Source: an uncultured Bacteroidota bacterium
Lineage (GTDB): Bacteria; Bacteroidota; Bacteroidia; Chitinophagales; Chitinophagaceae
Direction: 5' to 3'
NCBI GenBank assembly: GCA_903835005.1
Contig: CAILLK010000014.1
Span: 23,525-87,524 of the forward strand
Length of the DNA stretch: 64,000 nt
Both the position numbers and the translations under genes were made by a program. Below, one piece after another: positions 45,474 through 55,034 of the stretch. Positions within the stretch are counted from its first letter, which is position 1. Each line of letters opens with the position of its first letter. Below the pieces are notes generated by a model. That model was given only the letters and a program-made list of their open reading frames with translations, did no database searches and was not told the DNA's origin.

Positions 45474-47195
45474 ATGATGTCTATAAAAAATATTTTGCTC
45501 TGCATCATATCGCTACCAGTCAATACCCATTCTGATGCCCAAAACATCGGCAAAAAGACAATCATCAATCCGTACAACTACACGATAAAAAAAGACGTCA
45601 ATTCAAAGAATGGGATCGTTGCCTGCGCTCATCCTCTTGCAGCACTGGCGGGTATTGATATTCTTAAGCAAGGAGGTAATGCCATAGATGCTGCTATTGC
45701 CACGCAACTTGCTCTGGCAGTAGTGTATCCGGGAGCAGGCAACCTTGGTGGTGGCGGATTTCTGGTGGCAACTTTAGGGCAGCAACATATTGCTCTTGAT
45801 TTCAGGGAGACTGCCCCTGCCAAATCATCAAAGAAAATGTATCTCGACAACTCAGGCAACGCAAACATGAACCTGTTGCAGGATGGGGCACTTGCATCAG
45901 GTGTGCCCGGCACAGTTGCCGGGCTTTTTGAAGCCATGAAATATGCTAAGTTGCCTTTTGAAACCCTTATCCAGCCAGCTATTGAACTGGCTGATAAAGG
46001 CTTTGTGATTACAGAGTTGGAGGCCAATTCGCTTAACAGCAATAAAACAGCTTTTTTAAAGAATAACAAAACTATAACGGCATTTGTAAAATCCGGACAA
46101 GGCTGGTGGCAGGCCGGTGATACCCTGGTACAAAAAGATCTGGCAAAAACGCTGATGCGCATACGAGACAACGGCAGGGATGGTTTTTATAAAGGAGAAA
46201 CCGCAGAACTTATTGTCTCAGGTATGAAAAGTAATGACGGCATAATAACTTTATCAGACCTCCGTAAATATACAGTTGAGGAACGGGTACCTGCTGAATT
46301 CAGCTATAAGGGATACCAGGTCATTACCATGTCGTTGCCATCCAGCGGAGGTATTCTGCTGCAACAGATGCTGAAGATGCTGGAATCGAGGCCTCTGGCT
46401 AAATATGGCTTTATGAGCCCAAAAAGTATTCAGCTGATTACGGAAGTAGAACGCCGGGCTTATGCCGACAGAGCAGAATACCTGGGTGACCCTGATTTTA
46501 TAAATGTACCCGTAAAAACATTGGTAAGTGAAGACTACCTGCACAAACGCATGGCCGAGTACGACAGTGTCTATGCGGGTAAGAGCATCAATATCAAGGC
46601 AGGAATTATAGCAGAAAGTGAAGAGACTACGCACCTCAGTATTATAGATAAGGATGGCAATTGCGTAGCTGTTACAACTACCCTAAACGGGCAATACGGC
46701 AGCAAATGCGTTGTTGCAGGAGCCGGTTTCCTGATGAACAATGAGATGGATGATTTCAGTGTGCAGCCGGGGGTTCCTAACCAATATGGAGCTGTAGGAG
46801 GTAAGGCTAATGCTATTGCTCCCCGCAAAAGAATGCTCAGCAGTATGTCGCCAACCATAGTGATGAAAGACGGAAAACCGGTTATGGTTGTTGGCACTCC
46901 GGGTGGCACTACAATTATAACATCAGTACTTCAAAGTATATTGGATGTTATTGATTTCGGATTAAATGCCCACGATGCAGTGAATATGCCCAAATTCCAC
47001 CACCAGTGGCTTCCTGACCAGATAGATATTGAAAAGAATTTTCCGTCTGATATTTTGGCGCAGCTCAAGGCTATGGGCTACACTTTAAACGTCCGGAAAC
47101 CCTGGAGCCGTACCGAGATGATAAAGCTTGTAAATAACAACCTTTATGAAGCAGCTGCAGATAGCCGGGGCGATGATGATGCGGAAGGATATTAA
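45474..47195 (+). CDS. ggt: Gamma-glutamyltransferase
   Basis: 573 aa. Cleaves the gamma-glutamyl bond of glutathione and transfers the group to water or amino acids; periplasmic, self-processing. A signal-like N terminus (SIKNILLCIISLPVNTHSDAQ) precedes NGIVACAHPLAALAGIDILKQGGNAIDAAIA, GNLGGGGFLV, LDFRETAP (substrate-carboxylate Arg), and the autocleavage motif ETTHLSIID, in which Thr385 is the nucleophile. GYGAVGGKANAI-like and PGGTTIITSVLQ motifs complete the small subunit. It is monocistronic and tail-to-tail with the PKD/T9SS gene. The start used here is MMSIKN; MSIKN three bases later is equally possible. Confidence 0.93.
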   Translation: MMSIKNILLCIISLPVNTHSDAQNIGKKTIINPYNYTIKKDVNSKNGIVACAHPLAALAGIDILKQGGNAIDAAIATQLALAVVYPGAGNLGGGGFLVATLGQQHIALDFRETAPAKSSKKMYLDNSGNANMNLLQDGALASGVPGTVAGLFEAMKYAKLPFETLIQPAIELADKGFVITELEANSLNSNKTAFLKNNKTITAFVKSGQGWWQAGDTLVQKDLAKTLMRIRDNGRDGFYKGETAELIVSGMKSNDGIITLSDLRKYTVEERVPAEFSYKGYQVITMSLPSSGGILLQQMLKMLESRPLAKYGFMSPKSIQLITEVERRAYADRAEYLGDPDFINVPVKTLVSEDYLHKRMAEYDSVYAGKSINIKAGIIAESEETTHLSIIDKDGNCVAVTTTLNGQYGSKCVVAGAGFLMNNEMDDFSVQPGVPNQYGAVGGKANAIAPRKRMLSSMSPTIVMKDGKPVMVVGTPGGTTIITSVLQSILDVIDFGLNAHDAVNMPKFHHQWLPDQIDIEKNFPSDILAQLKAMGYTLNVRKPWSRTEMIKLVNNNLYEAAADSRGDDDAEGY

Positions 47196-47216
47196 CCCAG
47201 GCCTTTTTCACTGGCA

Positions 47217-47253
47217 TAAAAAAGCCGGCCCTCTTTATGTAAGAAAGCCGGCT
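47217..47253 (-). terminator. Intrinsic terminator of the 703-aa T9SS gene
   Basis: AGCCGGC (47223-47229) and GCCGGCT (47247-47253) form a 7-bp GC-rich stem. On the minus strand it is followed by six T residues, just past the stop codon at 47269. On the plus strand it may also stop ggt transcription. Confidence 0.75.
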
Positions 47254-47268
47254 GTTATGAATTACCTG

Positions 47269-49380
47269 TTACTTACTTATTGTTATTTTCCTGGTAACCT
47301 CCGTGCCATCAATGCTTATTGTCAGCACATAATTTCCTGCTGTAAGATTATTTGCATTTACCGGAATGCTGCTGCTGTTAACGGGTTCGTACTTATTTGC
47401 AAATACCATCCTGCCCTGCATATCAGTTATTTTCACTTCGGTTGGTTTATTCCATACTGTACCTGATACAAGGTAAAAAGTGCCATCATTGGGGTTAGGC
47501 ACAACCGTGATATCCGGAGCTACTGTATTCACTCCGTTTATGCCCACATTGGCTTTAACAAATACACTGTCGGTAAAAGTGGAAGTGCACCCTGAATCAG
47601 TTACATAGAGAATAACTTTTTGCCAACCACCTGCGTTCCATTTCACATGTTGCGGCCCGGCTCCTGTTCCGGGAGTCGCAGTACCTCCGCCAAAATTCCA
47701 TGCATAGGTTGAACCTGTCGGGGCAGTGCCATTGAAAGTAAGAGTATCATTAAAACCCTTTTGTATCGTATCCTTAGCTATAACATAAGACGATTTTACC
47801 GAACACATAACCAAATGAGCCCACCATGTATCCCAGTAGTTGGCAGGTGTGGCAGGCACGGTCTCCTGTATAGTCCAGAAATCACAATTGTTGATCGGAT
47901 CTACACAAGTACTTGAATAGTCTCCCCAACGGTTCTGAGTTCCTCCAAATGTTTCGTAATAATTGGTTTGACCATGACGAAATATTACCTCGGGCCTCAT
48001 AGAATCTGCCGGATCTGTATGCAGGTGAAGCCTGTAAGAGGCGGCAGGATACATAGTACTGGAACAATGGGTATAACCTATCAAAGCATCATCATTTGCA
48101 TTTACTGCAATAGAGGCATAATCAAAAAACTGAGGGCCTGTTGAATTATCTATCAACCCGTTCTGCATTGGATTTCCCAATGTATCAATTTCCCACCACA
48201 TCGACGAACAGCGGGTAGCGGTACCAGTTGCAGGCAACCAAACAGTATGGGAGGTCCACAAATGATTGTTACGCTGAACCACGTGATGTATCCGGTTATC
48301 GCCCGACTGAAGTTTATGGGTTGTTCCCAATTGTGGCACAAAATCTGCAGATCCTCCGTTTTTCCAGTGTGTAGTAGTAGCCGGGAAGCCTACTGAAGTA
48401 ATAACCGGAGACCCTACGGGGCCTGAAATCTTCCAGAGCTGCAGCTTTCCCGAGTTGCCACTGCTTACCTCAAGCATAAACATATTTTGCTCACTAGTAT
48501 CATAGGTAAGTGCAGGTGCCAGACAAAACTCAGAAGACTCAGTTATTTTGGTATACGGAGCTCCAGCACCATTCATCATGCTTACATAATCAAATACATA
48601 TACAACTGCCCCTGTTGCTCCTGTACCACTTGTATTCTGAAAATAATTTCCCGTAACTGTTACCCATTTACCATTAAAGCCAACATTAGGATAATCGAGC
48701 CATGATTGACCTGAGGGATCTGTAGCTACTTTATACATATACCAACCTGAAGTAGGGCTGCTTGTTTTTGAAACCGCAATCATAATCTGGGAATAAGTAG
48801 TTTGACCATAAGCGTCTCCTACCATGATCCAGCGTTTGTAATGCGGATCATAATGTACGCGAGGATCAAAAGAACCTCCTCCATGGCTTAACATACTCAA
48901 CCAGAATTGATCCAGGGTAACCTGGGCTGTAGCAAATCCCCCGGTTTTTGTCTGTATGTGTATAGCGGTGTTTATTGCAGTAACGCAGTAATTCTCATTA
49001 ACCTCACCATGTGTGTCGGGTGGAATACCGGAACCATCGCTGATAGTAGATTCGAAGGTATCACTAGGTGATGGGGAAACCGGTAACATGGCAGGGCCTG
49101 AACCCGATATCAACCGAGATGCTGCGCTCCTGTTGATAAGATGAACCATAGATGGGTCGGGTTCAGCTGGTTCCGGACGGTTATCATTTTCATCTTCATC
49201 TTCATCAAATAGTGGCTTTCGGACTAACGGATCTGGATGCGCCTTGTAATAATTGGCAATCTCAGTAAAATCGATCTCCGATTTCCCGTCCTCCCTCCCT
49301 GTTGTGTATACCTGTGCATTGGCACTAAGAGAAATTACAGCTGTTAATGAAACTAAAATACTAAACCTAAACAAATACAT
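47269..49380 (-). CDS. Secreted protein with PKD domain and T9SS sorting domain
   Basis: 703 aa. Signal peptide (ending SANAQ), then a polar propeptide-like part with a strongly acidic linker FDEDEDENDNRPEP (residues ~59-72). A ~430-residue domain follows, with GIPPDTHGEVNENYCVTAIN, VHYDPHYKRWIMVGDA and LDYPNVGFNGKWVTVTGNYF, the pattern of beta-propeller-like secreted proteins of Bacteroidota. A PKD-like module (FNGTAPTGSTYAWNFGGG) and a C-terminal type A T9SS domain (VVPNPNDGTFYLVSG, ITDMQGRMVF, ending TRKITISK) complete it. Cell-surface or secreted location is expected; substrate unknown. Confidence 0.85.
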   Translation of the reverse strand: MYLFRFSILVSLTAVISLSANAQVYTTGREDGKSEIDFTEIANYYKAHPDPLVRKPLFDEDEDENDNRPEPAEPDPSMVHLINRSAASRLISGSGPAMLPVSPSPSDTFESTISDGSGIPPDTHGEVNENYCVTAINTAIHIQTKTGGFATAQVTLDQFWLSMLSHGGGSFDPRVHYDPHYKRWIMVGDAYGQTTYSQIMIAVSKTSSPTSGWYMYKVATDPSGQSWLDYPNVGFNGKWVTVTGNYFQNTSGTGATGAVVYVFDYVSMMNGAGAPYTKITESSEFCLAPALTYDTSEQNMFMLEVSSGNSGKLQLWKISGPVGSPVITSVGFPATTTHWKNGGSADFVPQLGTTHKLQSGDNRIHHVVQRNNHLWTSHTVWLPATGTATRCSSMWWEIDTLGNPMQNGLIDNSTGPQFFDYASIAVNANDDALIGYTHCSSTMYPAASYRLHLHTDPADSMRPEVIFRHGQTNYYETFGGTQNRWGDYSSTCVDPINNCDFWTIQETVPATPANYWDTWWAHLVMCSVKSSYVIAKDTIQKGFNDTLTFNGTAPTGSTYAWNFGGGTATPGTGAGPQHVKWNAGGWQKVILYVTDSGCTSTFTDSVFVKANVGINGVNTVAPDITVVPNPNDGTFYLVSGTVWNKPTEVKITDMQGRMVFANKYEPVNSSSIPVNANNLTAGNYVLTISIDGTEVTRKITISK

Positions 49381-49665
49381 AAATATATATTAAACATGAT
49401 TTAACCTGGCACAATAAAACTTACATAACAACGGTTGCATTGCTATCAAATCACAAAGTTAATGATTACTTAATAGATTAGCAATGATTCAGGAGGGAGG
49501 ATTCAAAAATATTTCTCCATAAAATTTACTCAAAATCAATGATTTAAAAGATATTTTTATTGGAATGCTGTAGTACAAATTCTACAATGATTGTATGTAT
49601 TTCCTGCTTTAAATAACCATCTTTATGTTCTGTAACAAATTCATTCCTTAAATTTTCTAAAATAG
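49381..49665. other. Intergenic region between two T9SS genes
   Basis: This AT-rich gap lies upstream of the 703-aa protein gene and downstream of the 862-aa protein gene, both on the minus strand. It holds the promoter of the former (no clear consensus found), and the terminator of the latter begins at 49666. Confidence 0.5.
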
Positions 49666-49697
49666 AAAGAGCTCTGCGTTAATCTGCAGAGCTCTTT
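49666..49697 (-). terminator. Intrinsic terminator of the 862-aa Ig-repeat gene
   Basis: A perfect 12-bp stem, AAAGAGCTCTGC (49666-49677) with GCAGAGCTCTTT (49686-49697), and an 8-nt loop. It starts 17 bases past the stop codon at 49715; on the minus strand CTATTTTAG follows, a weak U-rich tail. Confidence 0.75.
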
Positions 49698-49714
49698 TAA
49701 AGGTGATTTAAAGA

Positions 49715-52303
49715 TTAATCCTTAATGAACTTCCTGGTTACTAAATTAATTTCCCCCTTAAGGGTGATATTATATAAACCTGGCGTTAATGACTGAACAT
49801 TTATGTCTGTTTCATTGCCATGCAACGGCTGCTTCATTATTACCTGGCCAACACTATTTGTAATTATAAATGAAGTGTAGGTACCATTTTCAACTTTTAC
49901 TACAAGTTCATCTGATGCCGGATTAGGATAAATATTGTAATCCTCTGAATTTTTGGTAAGTGGATTTACATAAGTGTGCCAGCAAACTGCATTAGGAAGT
50001 ACATGCAAGGTAAAGGTTTCAGTTGTGGCCCCACATTCATTGGTTACGGTATAGGTTACGGTATCCCAGCTATCCTGTGTTACACCTGATATTCCTCCAT
50101 CTGCATCTATTAGCACCAATGGATTACTTACAGTCCATACACCACCTGGAGTGGAATCAGCGAGATAAAGAATTGAATCAGCGCATATAGCCGTATCACC
50201 CAAAATAGGGTTTGAAGCAGGAACTGTATGTATTGCCACATTATAGGTAACCACTGATGTACGGCAACTGTTGGTAACCGCATAACTGATTGTGGCAACG
50301 CCACCACTTACCCCGGAAACAGTTCCGCCGGAAACAGAAGCATTTGACGAACTGCTGGTCCAGACACCTCCAGAAGCGGTATCAACCAATGTAATTGTAG
50401 CTCCTTTACAAACAGAAACGGGCCCGGTAATAATCCCGGAATCGGGTAAAGCAAGTACAGTATCCCGATGGACTACATAAGCTACACCGCAAAAATTGGT
50501 ATAAGTATAAGTGATTATATTAGTACCTGCTGTTACACCGCTTACCAATGCATCGTATACACCTGAAGGACTCACACTGGTATTAGCCGTTGATGCACTC
50601 CAAACCCCGCCTGTAGTACTATCTACAAGTGTATCGACAGCATGTACACAAACGGTAGTTGGCCCGTTAATCACGCCTGCGAAAGGAAGTGGTTTTACGA
50701 TCACATTAAGGGTTGTAGTAGCAGTTCCGCACATATTAATATACGTATATTTTACAGTATCCAGACCAGCTATTAATCCGTTAAGATAATGCGAAGAGGC
50801 CGTGGTTGCTGCAATAGATGCTTTTGAATTATAAACAGACCAGGTTCCGGCACCTAATGCTGTGGCATCATTTAGCAGAACCGAATCACCTACACATACC
50901 GAGTCTGTTCCTGTGATTGTGCCGGCATTCGGCAATGGGTTAATGGTTACCGAGTAACTGGCTATAGCAGTACCGCATATATTGGTAACCGGATAAGTTG
51001 CAACATCCACGCCGGCTGACAGGCCTGTCAGCACACCGCTACTGCTAATAGATGCAAGTGCAGGATTAGTAATAAGCCATGCTCCGCCGCCCGGAACATC
51101 TGAAAGTGTAATTGTGGCACCAACGCAAACTGAAGTAGGGCCAGAAATTACACCTGCATATGGCAGCGGATTTACAGTTACCGTTTGCTGGGTAGTGCTG
51201 ATACCACAAGCATTACCTACCCTGTAAAATACAGTATCAACTCCGGCAGTAACCCCGTGAATAATGCCTGAAGAAATACCAACAGTTGCATCCGCATTCT
51301 GCATAAACCACAATCCGCCACCTATCGGGTCGGTCATGGTAATGTTGGAACCTACACAAACATAACTTGGACCTGAGATAGTACCGGCAATTGGCATTGC
51401 AAGGATAGTGATAGGTATTGAGCTTACTCCGGTTCCGCAAGCTAGGGTAAGAGAATAGTAAATAATATCTGATCCGCTGGTAACGCCGGTAATAATTCCT
51501 GTAGCAGAACCAGCCATGGCATTTGGATTAAGAGCACTCCAGGTACCGCCCGGGACTGTACTGGTAAGTGTTATAGTTGCCCCAGGGCAAACAGATGTTG
51601 AAGGTCCTGAAATCACACCTGCATCAGGCAGAAGTGTAACTGTAACATTGGCCGTTACAGTTGTTACGCCACAGGGACCTGTTACTGAATAAGTTATAGT
51701 ATCATTACCGGGAGTAACACCAGTCACGACACCACCAGATTGAGTTGCATTAGCATTCGTAGTACCCCATATTCCTCCGGTTGTATCATCATTCAAAGTA
51801 ATGGTTGACCCTATACATTCTGTATTTGGACCGGTTATAGGCGCAACAGTTGGCGGAGGGTTAACAGTAACTATAACCGTCATAAAATCCGAGCCACCAA
51901 AGGCATCAGCTACCTCTATCTGGAAAGAATCAATACCGGAGAATCCTGTGTTTGGCGTATAAGATACGGGTGTCGGTACAGACAATATGGAACCATTAGA
52001 AAGTCCTGAGACAGGAAATCCTGCAAGGGTGCCGTTTAAAGGGCTATAATTCACTGACCAGATAATTGTATTGCCAATATCAGGGTCATTGATCTTTAAT
52101 AAAAGGTTGATATTGTGCACACCGCTGTTCTCACAAACAGTAAAAGTCTGAGGAGATGAGGCACTATAACTAGGTTGGCAATAACCAAGCAATGGCAGGG
52201 CCAGCAAGGCAATACAGGTTATTAATAACTTCTTTGAAAGAAGTTGCAGACGCGATTCTTTGATAGCGCTTAGAGGTCGGGAATGTAGTTTTACGATTCT
52301 CAT
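49715..52303 (-). CDS. Secreted Ig-like repeat protein with T9SS domain (paralogue of the giant protein)
   Basis: 862 aa. An N-terminal ~20-residue basic stretch precedes the hydrophobic signal (LLITCIALLALPLLGYCQ), so a start further in is possible. A cadherin-like domain (FTVCENSGVHNINLLLKIND, GFSGIDSFQIEVADAFGGSD) is followed by eight repeats of the same type as in the 2785-aa protein, for example GVISGPTSVCVGATITLSD and GGGAW. Here the second cysteine motif is CGxxxxxY/Txxx (as in NICGTAIASYSVTI). A C-terminal T9SS-type domain (YPNPASDELVVKVEN, ITNSVGQVIM, VTRKFIKD) ends the protein. Surface adhesin or matrix protein by inference. Confidence 0.88.
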   Translation of the reverse strand: MRIVKLHSRPLSAIKESRLQLLSKKLLITCIALLALPLLGYCQPSYSASSPQTFTVCENSGVHNINLLLKINDPDIGNTIIWSVNYSPLNGTLAGFPVSGLSNGSILSVPTPVSYTPNTGFSGIDSFQIEVADAFGGSDFMTVIVTVNPPPTVAPITGPNTECIGSTITLNDDTTGGIWGTTNANATQSGGVVTGVTPGNDTITYSVTGPCGVTTVTANVTVTLLPDAGVISGPSTSVCPGATITLTSTVPGGTWSALNPNAMAGSATGIITGVTSGSDIIYYSLTLACGTGVSSIPITILAMPIAGTISGPSYVCVGSNITMTDPIGGGLWFMQNADATVGISSGIIHGVTAGVDTVFYRVGNACGISTTQQTVTVNPLPYAGVISGPTSVCVGATITLSDVPGGGAWLITNPALASISSSGVLTGLSAGVDVATYPVTNICGTAIASYSVTINPLPNAGTITGTDSVCVGDSVLLNDATALGAGTWSVYNSKASIAATTASSHYLNGLIAGLDTVKYTYINMCGTATTTLNVIVKPLPFAGVINGPTTVCVHAVDTLVDSTTGGVWSASTANTSVSPSGVYDALVSGVTAGTNIITYTYTNFCGVAYVVHRDTVLALPDSGIITGPVSVCKGATITLVDTASGGVWTSSSSNASVSGGTVSGVSGGVATISYAVTNSCRTSVVTYNVAIHTVPASNPILGDTAICADSILYLADSTPGGVWTVSNPLVLIDADGGISGVTQDSWDTVTYTVTNECGATTETFTLHVLPNAVCWHTYVNPLTKNSEDYNIYPNPASDELVVKVENGTYTSFIITNSVGQVIMKQPLHGNETDINVQSLTPGLYNITLKGEINLVTRKFIKD

Positions 52304-52694
52304 AATAGTTTTGTTTATAAAATATGTGGAAAGTTAGTAAAAAAACTTTAAACTGCCATATATTTTTTTCGTTTTTCATCAAAAAAACGGATTCAGCTCC
52401 GAGACAAATCTCTACCTTACCCGTTTATTAATTTACAATTAAATGCTTCGGTTTGGCCCCAAAGCGTTCGGGTATATTATGAATGGTTGAAATGTCTTTT
52501 GCAATTCCAGTTGCCCGCATTCTGAAATGTTTATTCGCTCCGGAGCCCGTGAACTGAGCAAAAAAAATTTAAACTAACAAGCCATTCAAATAAAATTAGC
52601 CTGCACGAACCTGATCTGAATAAGAAATTTGTACCATAGAATGGTAACAGGAATTTTTGTGCCTGAAAATCTGATCTAAAGGAAATAACCTTTA
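52304..52694. other. 391-bp intergenic region
   Basis: The stretch between the Ig-repeat protein start and the 115-aa gene is AT-rich. I find no gene, RNA or repeat in it. Confidence 0.5.
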
Positions 52695-53042
52695 CTACCA
52701 GGTTAGCAATACTCCGTTTTTATCGAGTATCTTTATTCCAAGTATTTTCACTACAGCCTGATAATCCACCTGCTTTTTAGTAAAGTCGGCTGTCAGAACG
52801 GCTTCAGCTTCACCAAGGCCTGTATTACCTCCTAGAGTGGCAGTAGGGTTAGCCTCATTAATAACCACATGCCCAACCGATGTGCCATGAATAGTAGCAT
52901 CAGCAACTATCTGCGGCACAGAAATATCCAGGTTCCAGTTGATAGTAAGCGGCCCCAGATTTAAAGAGCCTGAATGAATATTGGCTATTGCCGCTATATC
53001 TCCAATAGCAACGGGAGCAATTTGCTGTAGTGTAGTATCCAT
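52695..53042 (-). CDS. Small beta-rich protein of unknown function
   Basis: 115 aa with no signal peptide and no cysteine. The sequence MDTTLQQIAPVAIGDIAAIANIHSG is followed by alternating strands: LNLGPLTINWNLDISVPQIVADATI, SVGHVVINEANPTATLGG, EAEAVLTADFTKKQVDYQAVVKIL, and a final GIKILDKNGVLLTW. I do not recognise the family. It lies between a T9SS protein gene and the mlaE-like gene on the same strand, 161 bp from the latter. The amphipathic strands suggest a small soluble or surface-bound beta protein. Confidence 0.6.
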   Translation of the reverse strand: MDTTLQQIAPVAIGDIAAIANIHSGSLNLGPLTINWNLDISVPQIVADATIHGTSVGHVVINEANPTATLGGNTGLGEAEAVLTADFTKKQVDYQAVVKILGIKILDKNGVLLTW

Positions 53043-53203
53043 AAATTATTATTTGTAATGGGTGTTATGTGATTGCTAATTAAAATTATTGGTTGTTAAA
53101 AAGCATAAAACTATAATTAGCTGATGAAACATACAACAGCAGTTCAGATTTATTATTACCCCATAAAATAAACAGTTAAAAGCTGTATTGTGTAATACCT
53201 GAT

Positions 53204-53944
53204 TTAAAGCAGGATAATCGATAACCCATAATCAGCGCTGAGAATAAGTATACAGGTAATTACAACTGCTTTGGTTGCCGCCCTTCCTATCTCCAGCGCC
53301 CCACCGGTAACATAATAACCATAATAAGCAGGTATTATGGAAATGAGCAAAGAGAAGGTAAATGCCTTGACCATAGCATATACAAGATTGTATACCATAA
53401 AATTGGTGGTAAGGCCCACATAAAATTGCTGACGGGTGAGGATATGAGAAAACAACCCTGCCAGGTAACCGCCATATATACATATGGCTATAGAAATAAT
53501 TATAAGGCAGGGAATCATGATCATAGCCGCAATAATTTTGGGCATAATCAGATAGGTCTTTGTATTGATTCCCATGATCTCGAGTGCATCTATCTGCTCG
53601 CTGATGCGCATATTGCCCAGCTCTGATGCAATTTTTGAACCCACCACGCCAGCCAGCACAATACATACAACTGTAGGGCAAAGCTCCAGAATAGAAGAAT
53701 CGCGGACAAGGGTAGCTATTACAGTTTTTGCCACAAGCGGACTGATGAGCTGGTAAGACAATTGTATAGTGAGCACCATGCCCAGGAATACAGAGATAAT
53801 AAGCACGATAGGCAATGACCTGATACCAATATCGACGCACTGCTCCATAAATTCGATCCAATAAACCCGCAGGTTTTCCGGACGGGTAAGTCCGGCCCTG
53901 ATCATCAGAATTATCTGGCCGAAATGGGTAAAGAAAGTACGCAT
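53204..53944 (-). CDS. MlaE-family ABC transporter permease
   Basis: 246 aa, with five to six membrane helices. MlaE-type permeases move phospholipids or related lipids between the membranes. The conserved pattern is present: ENLRVYWIEFMEQCVDIGIRSLPIVLIISVFLGMVL region, DSSILELCPTVVCIVLAGVVGSKIASELGNMRISEQIDALEIMGI (family core), and the end GAAT-like GGALEIGRAATKAVVITC. No ATPase or MCE gene follows directly here; the partner ATPase must be elsewhere. It is divergent from ispE. Confidence 0.9.
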   Translation of the reverse strand: MRTFFTHFGQIILMIRAGLTRPENLRVYWIEFMEQCVDIGIRSLPIVLIISVFLGMVLTIQLSYQLISPLVAKTVIATLVRDSSILELCPTVVCIVLAGVVGSKIASELGNMRISEQIDALEIMGINTKTYLIMPKIIAAMIMIPCLIIISIAICIYGGYLAGLFSHILTRQQFYVGLTTNFMVYNLVYAMVKAFTFSLLISIIPAYYGYYVTGGALEIGRAATKAVVITCILILSADYGLSIILL

Positions 53945-54129
53945 AAGCTGCGCAAATTTAGGGAAATCAAATTTTATAATGGGAAAAATCGGCCGTGTAA
54001 TTTTTATAGTACCTGATGCCAGAAGAAGGATTAAAGAACCGGTCAGTATTAGGTTTTACCCTTTATAAAATACATCGGGATAAAATCCTGCATGAGAGTC
54101 ATCTGAATTGTTGTAATTTCACCCTTTGT

Positions 54130-54978
54130 ATGCTCTGTTTTCCAAATTGCAAAATCAACATAGGGTTATCTGTTACCCGCAGGCGTGACGATGGTTATCA
54201 CGATATTGAAACTGTTTTTTGTCCGGCAGGCACAGACCTTATAAGAGGTGCAAAACTGAATATGCAGTTGCATGATGTTATCGAAGTAGTCAATGCGCCT
54301 GTTGTTAGCCTTCATACAAGCGGCCTGGCAGTTTCAGGCAATGACCACGATAACCTGGTAATTAAGGCTTACTATTTGATGAAAAGTCGTTTCCCCGACA
54401 CAATTTCCGCCCTCGATATTTTCCTGCATAAAACAATACCTATGGGGGCCGGCCTCGGTGGCGGCTCGGCAGATGGAGCTTATATGCTCCGGTTGCTGAA
54501 TGATTTTTTTCAACTGAACCTGACCAAAAAAGAACTGGCAGAACTGGCTTTGCAGCTGGGCAGCGATTGCCCGTTCTTCATTTACAATACGCCCATGTTT
54601 GCAACAGGAAGGGGCGAACAAATGACCGATATCCCTCTTGATATTTCAGCATACAGTCTGCAAATAATTTGTCCTGAAGTGCATGTATCTACTGCCAAAG
54701 CATTTTCAATGATCAAGCCAAAACCTGCCGGTTTCGATCTGCGCTTGCTTCCCGCATTGCCCATCAGTCAATGGAAAAATAATATCTTCAATGATTTTGA
54801 GACGCCGGTTTTTGAGATGCATCCGGAACTGGCGGCTATTAAGGAGAACCTTTATGATGAGGGGGCACTTTATGCATCTATGAGCGGGAGCGGGTCTGCG
54901 ATTTATGGATTATTTGAGAAGGGTAGACGAGCCGAACATACGGGGCGAACAGGGCATACAAATTTTTATATCAAATAA
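54130..54978 (+). CDS. ispE: 4-diphosphocytidyl-2-C-methyl-D-erythritol kinase
   Basis: 282 aa from MLCFPNCKINIGLSVT. An in-frame start at 54016 would add 38 residues that the family lacks, so I reject it. IspE phosphorylates CDP-ME with ATP in the non-mevalonate isoprenoid pathway. GHMP-kinase motifs are seen: PNCKINIGL with the substrate-binding Lys, PMGAGLGGGSADGA (phosphate loop), LGSDCPFFIYNTPMFATGRGE, and MSGSGSAIYGLF near the C terminus. It is a single gene with a terminator directly after it. Confidence 0.93.
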   Translation: MLCFPNCKINIGLSVTRRRDDGYHDIETVFCPAGTDLIRGAKLNMQLHDVIEVVNAPVVSLHTSGLAVSGNDHDNLVIKAYYLMKSRFPDTISALDIFLHKTIPMGAGLGGGSADGAYMLRLLNDFFQLNLTKKELAELALQLGSDCPFFIYNTPMFATGRGEQMTDIPLDISAYSLQIICPEVHVSTAKAFSMIKPKPAGFDLRLLPALPISQWKNNIFNDFETPVFEMHPELAAIKENLYDEGALYASMSGSGSAIYGLFEKGRRAEHTGRTGHTNFYIK

Positions 54979-54980
54979 AA

Positions 54981-55020
54981 TAATTAACACCCGGAATAAT
55001 GTTCCGGGTATTAATTATTT
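54981..55020. terminator. Bidirectional terminator between ispE and the SusCD lipoprotein gene
   Basis: ACCCGGAA (54989-54996) pairs with TTCCGGGT (55002-55009), and TTAATTA-type flanks extend the stem (AATTAA with TTAATT). It lies 2 bp past the ispE stop and 15 bp past the stop of the 220-aa lipoprotein, serving both strands. Confidence 0.7.
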
Positions 55021-55034
55021 TGATGATTAGGCAG

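Noticed and set aside
53232..53861. A 209-codon minus-strand frame within the mlaE-like gene
   Set aside because: It is a Cys/Tyr-rich alternative frame of a clear MlaE gene and has no known motifs.
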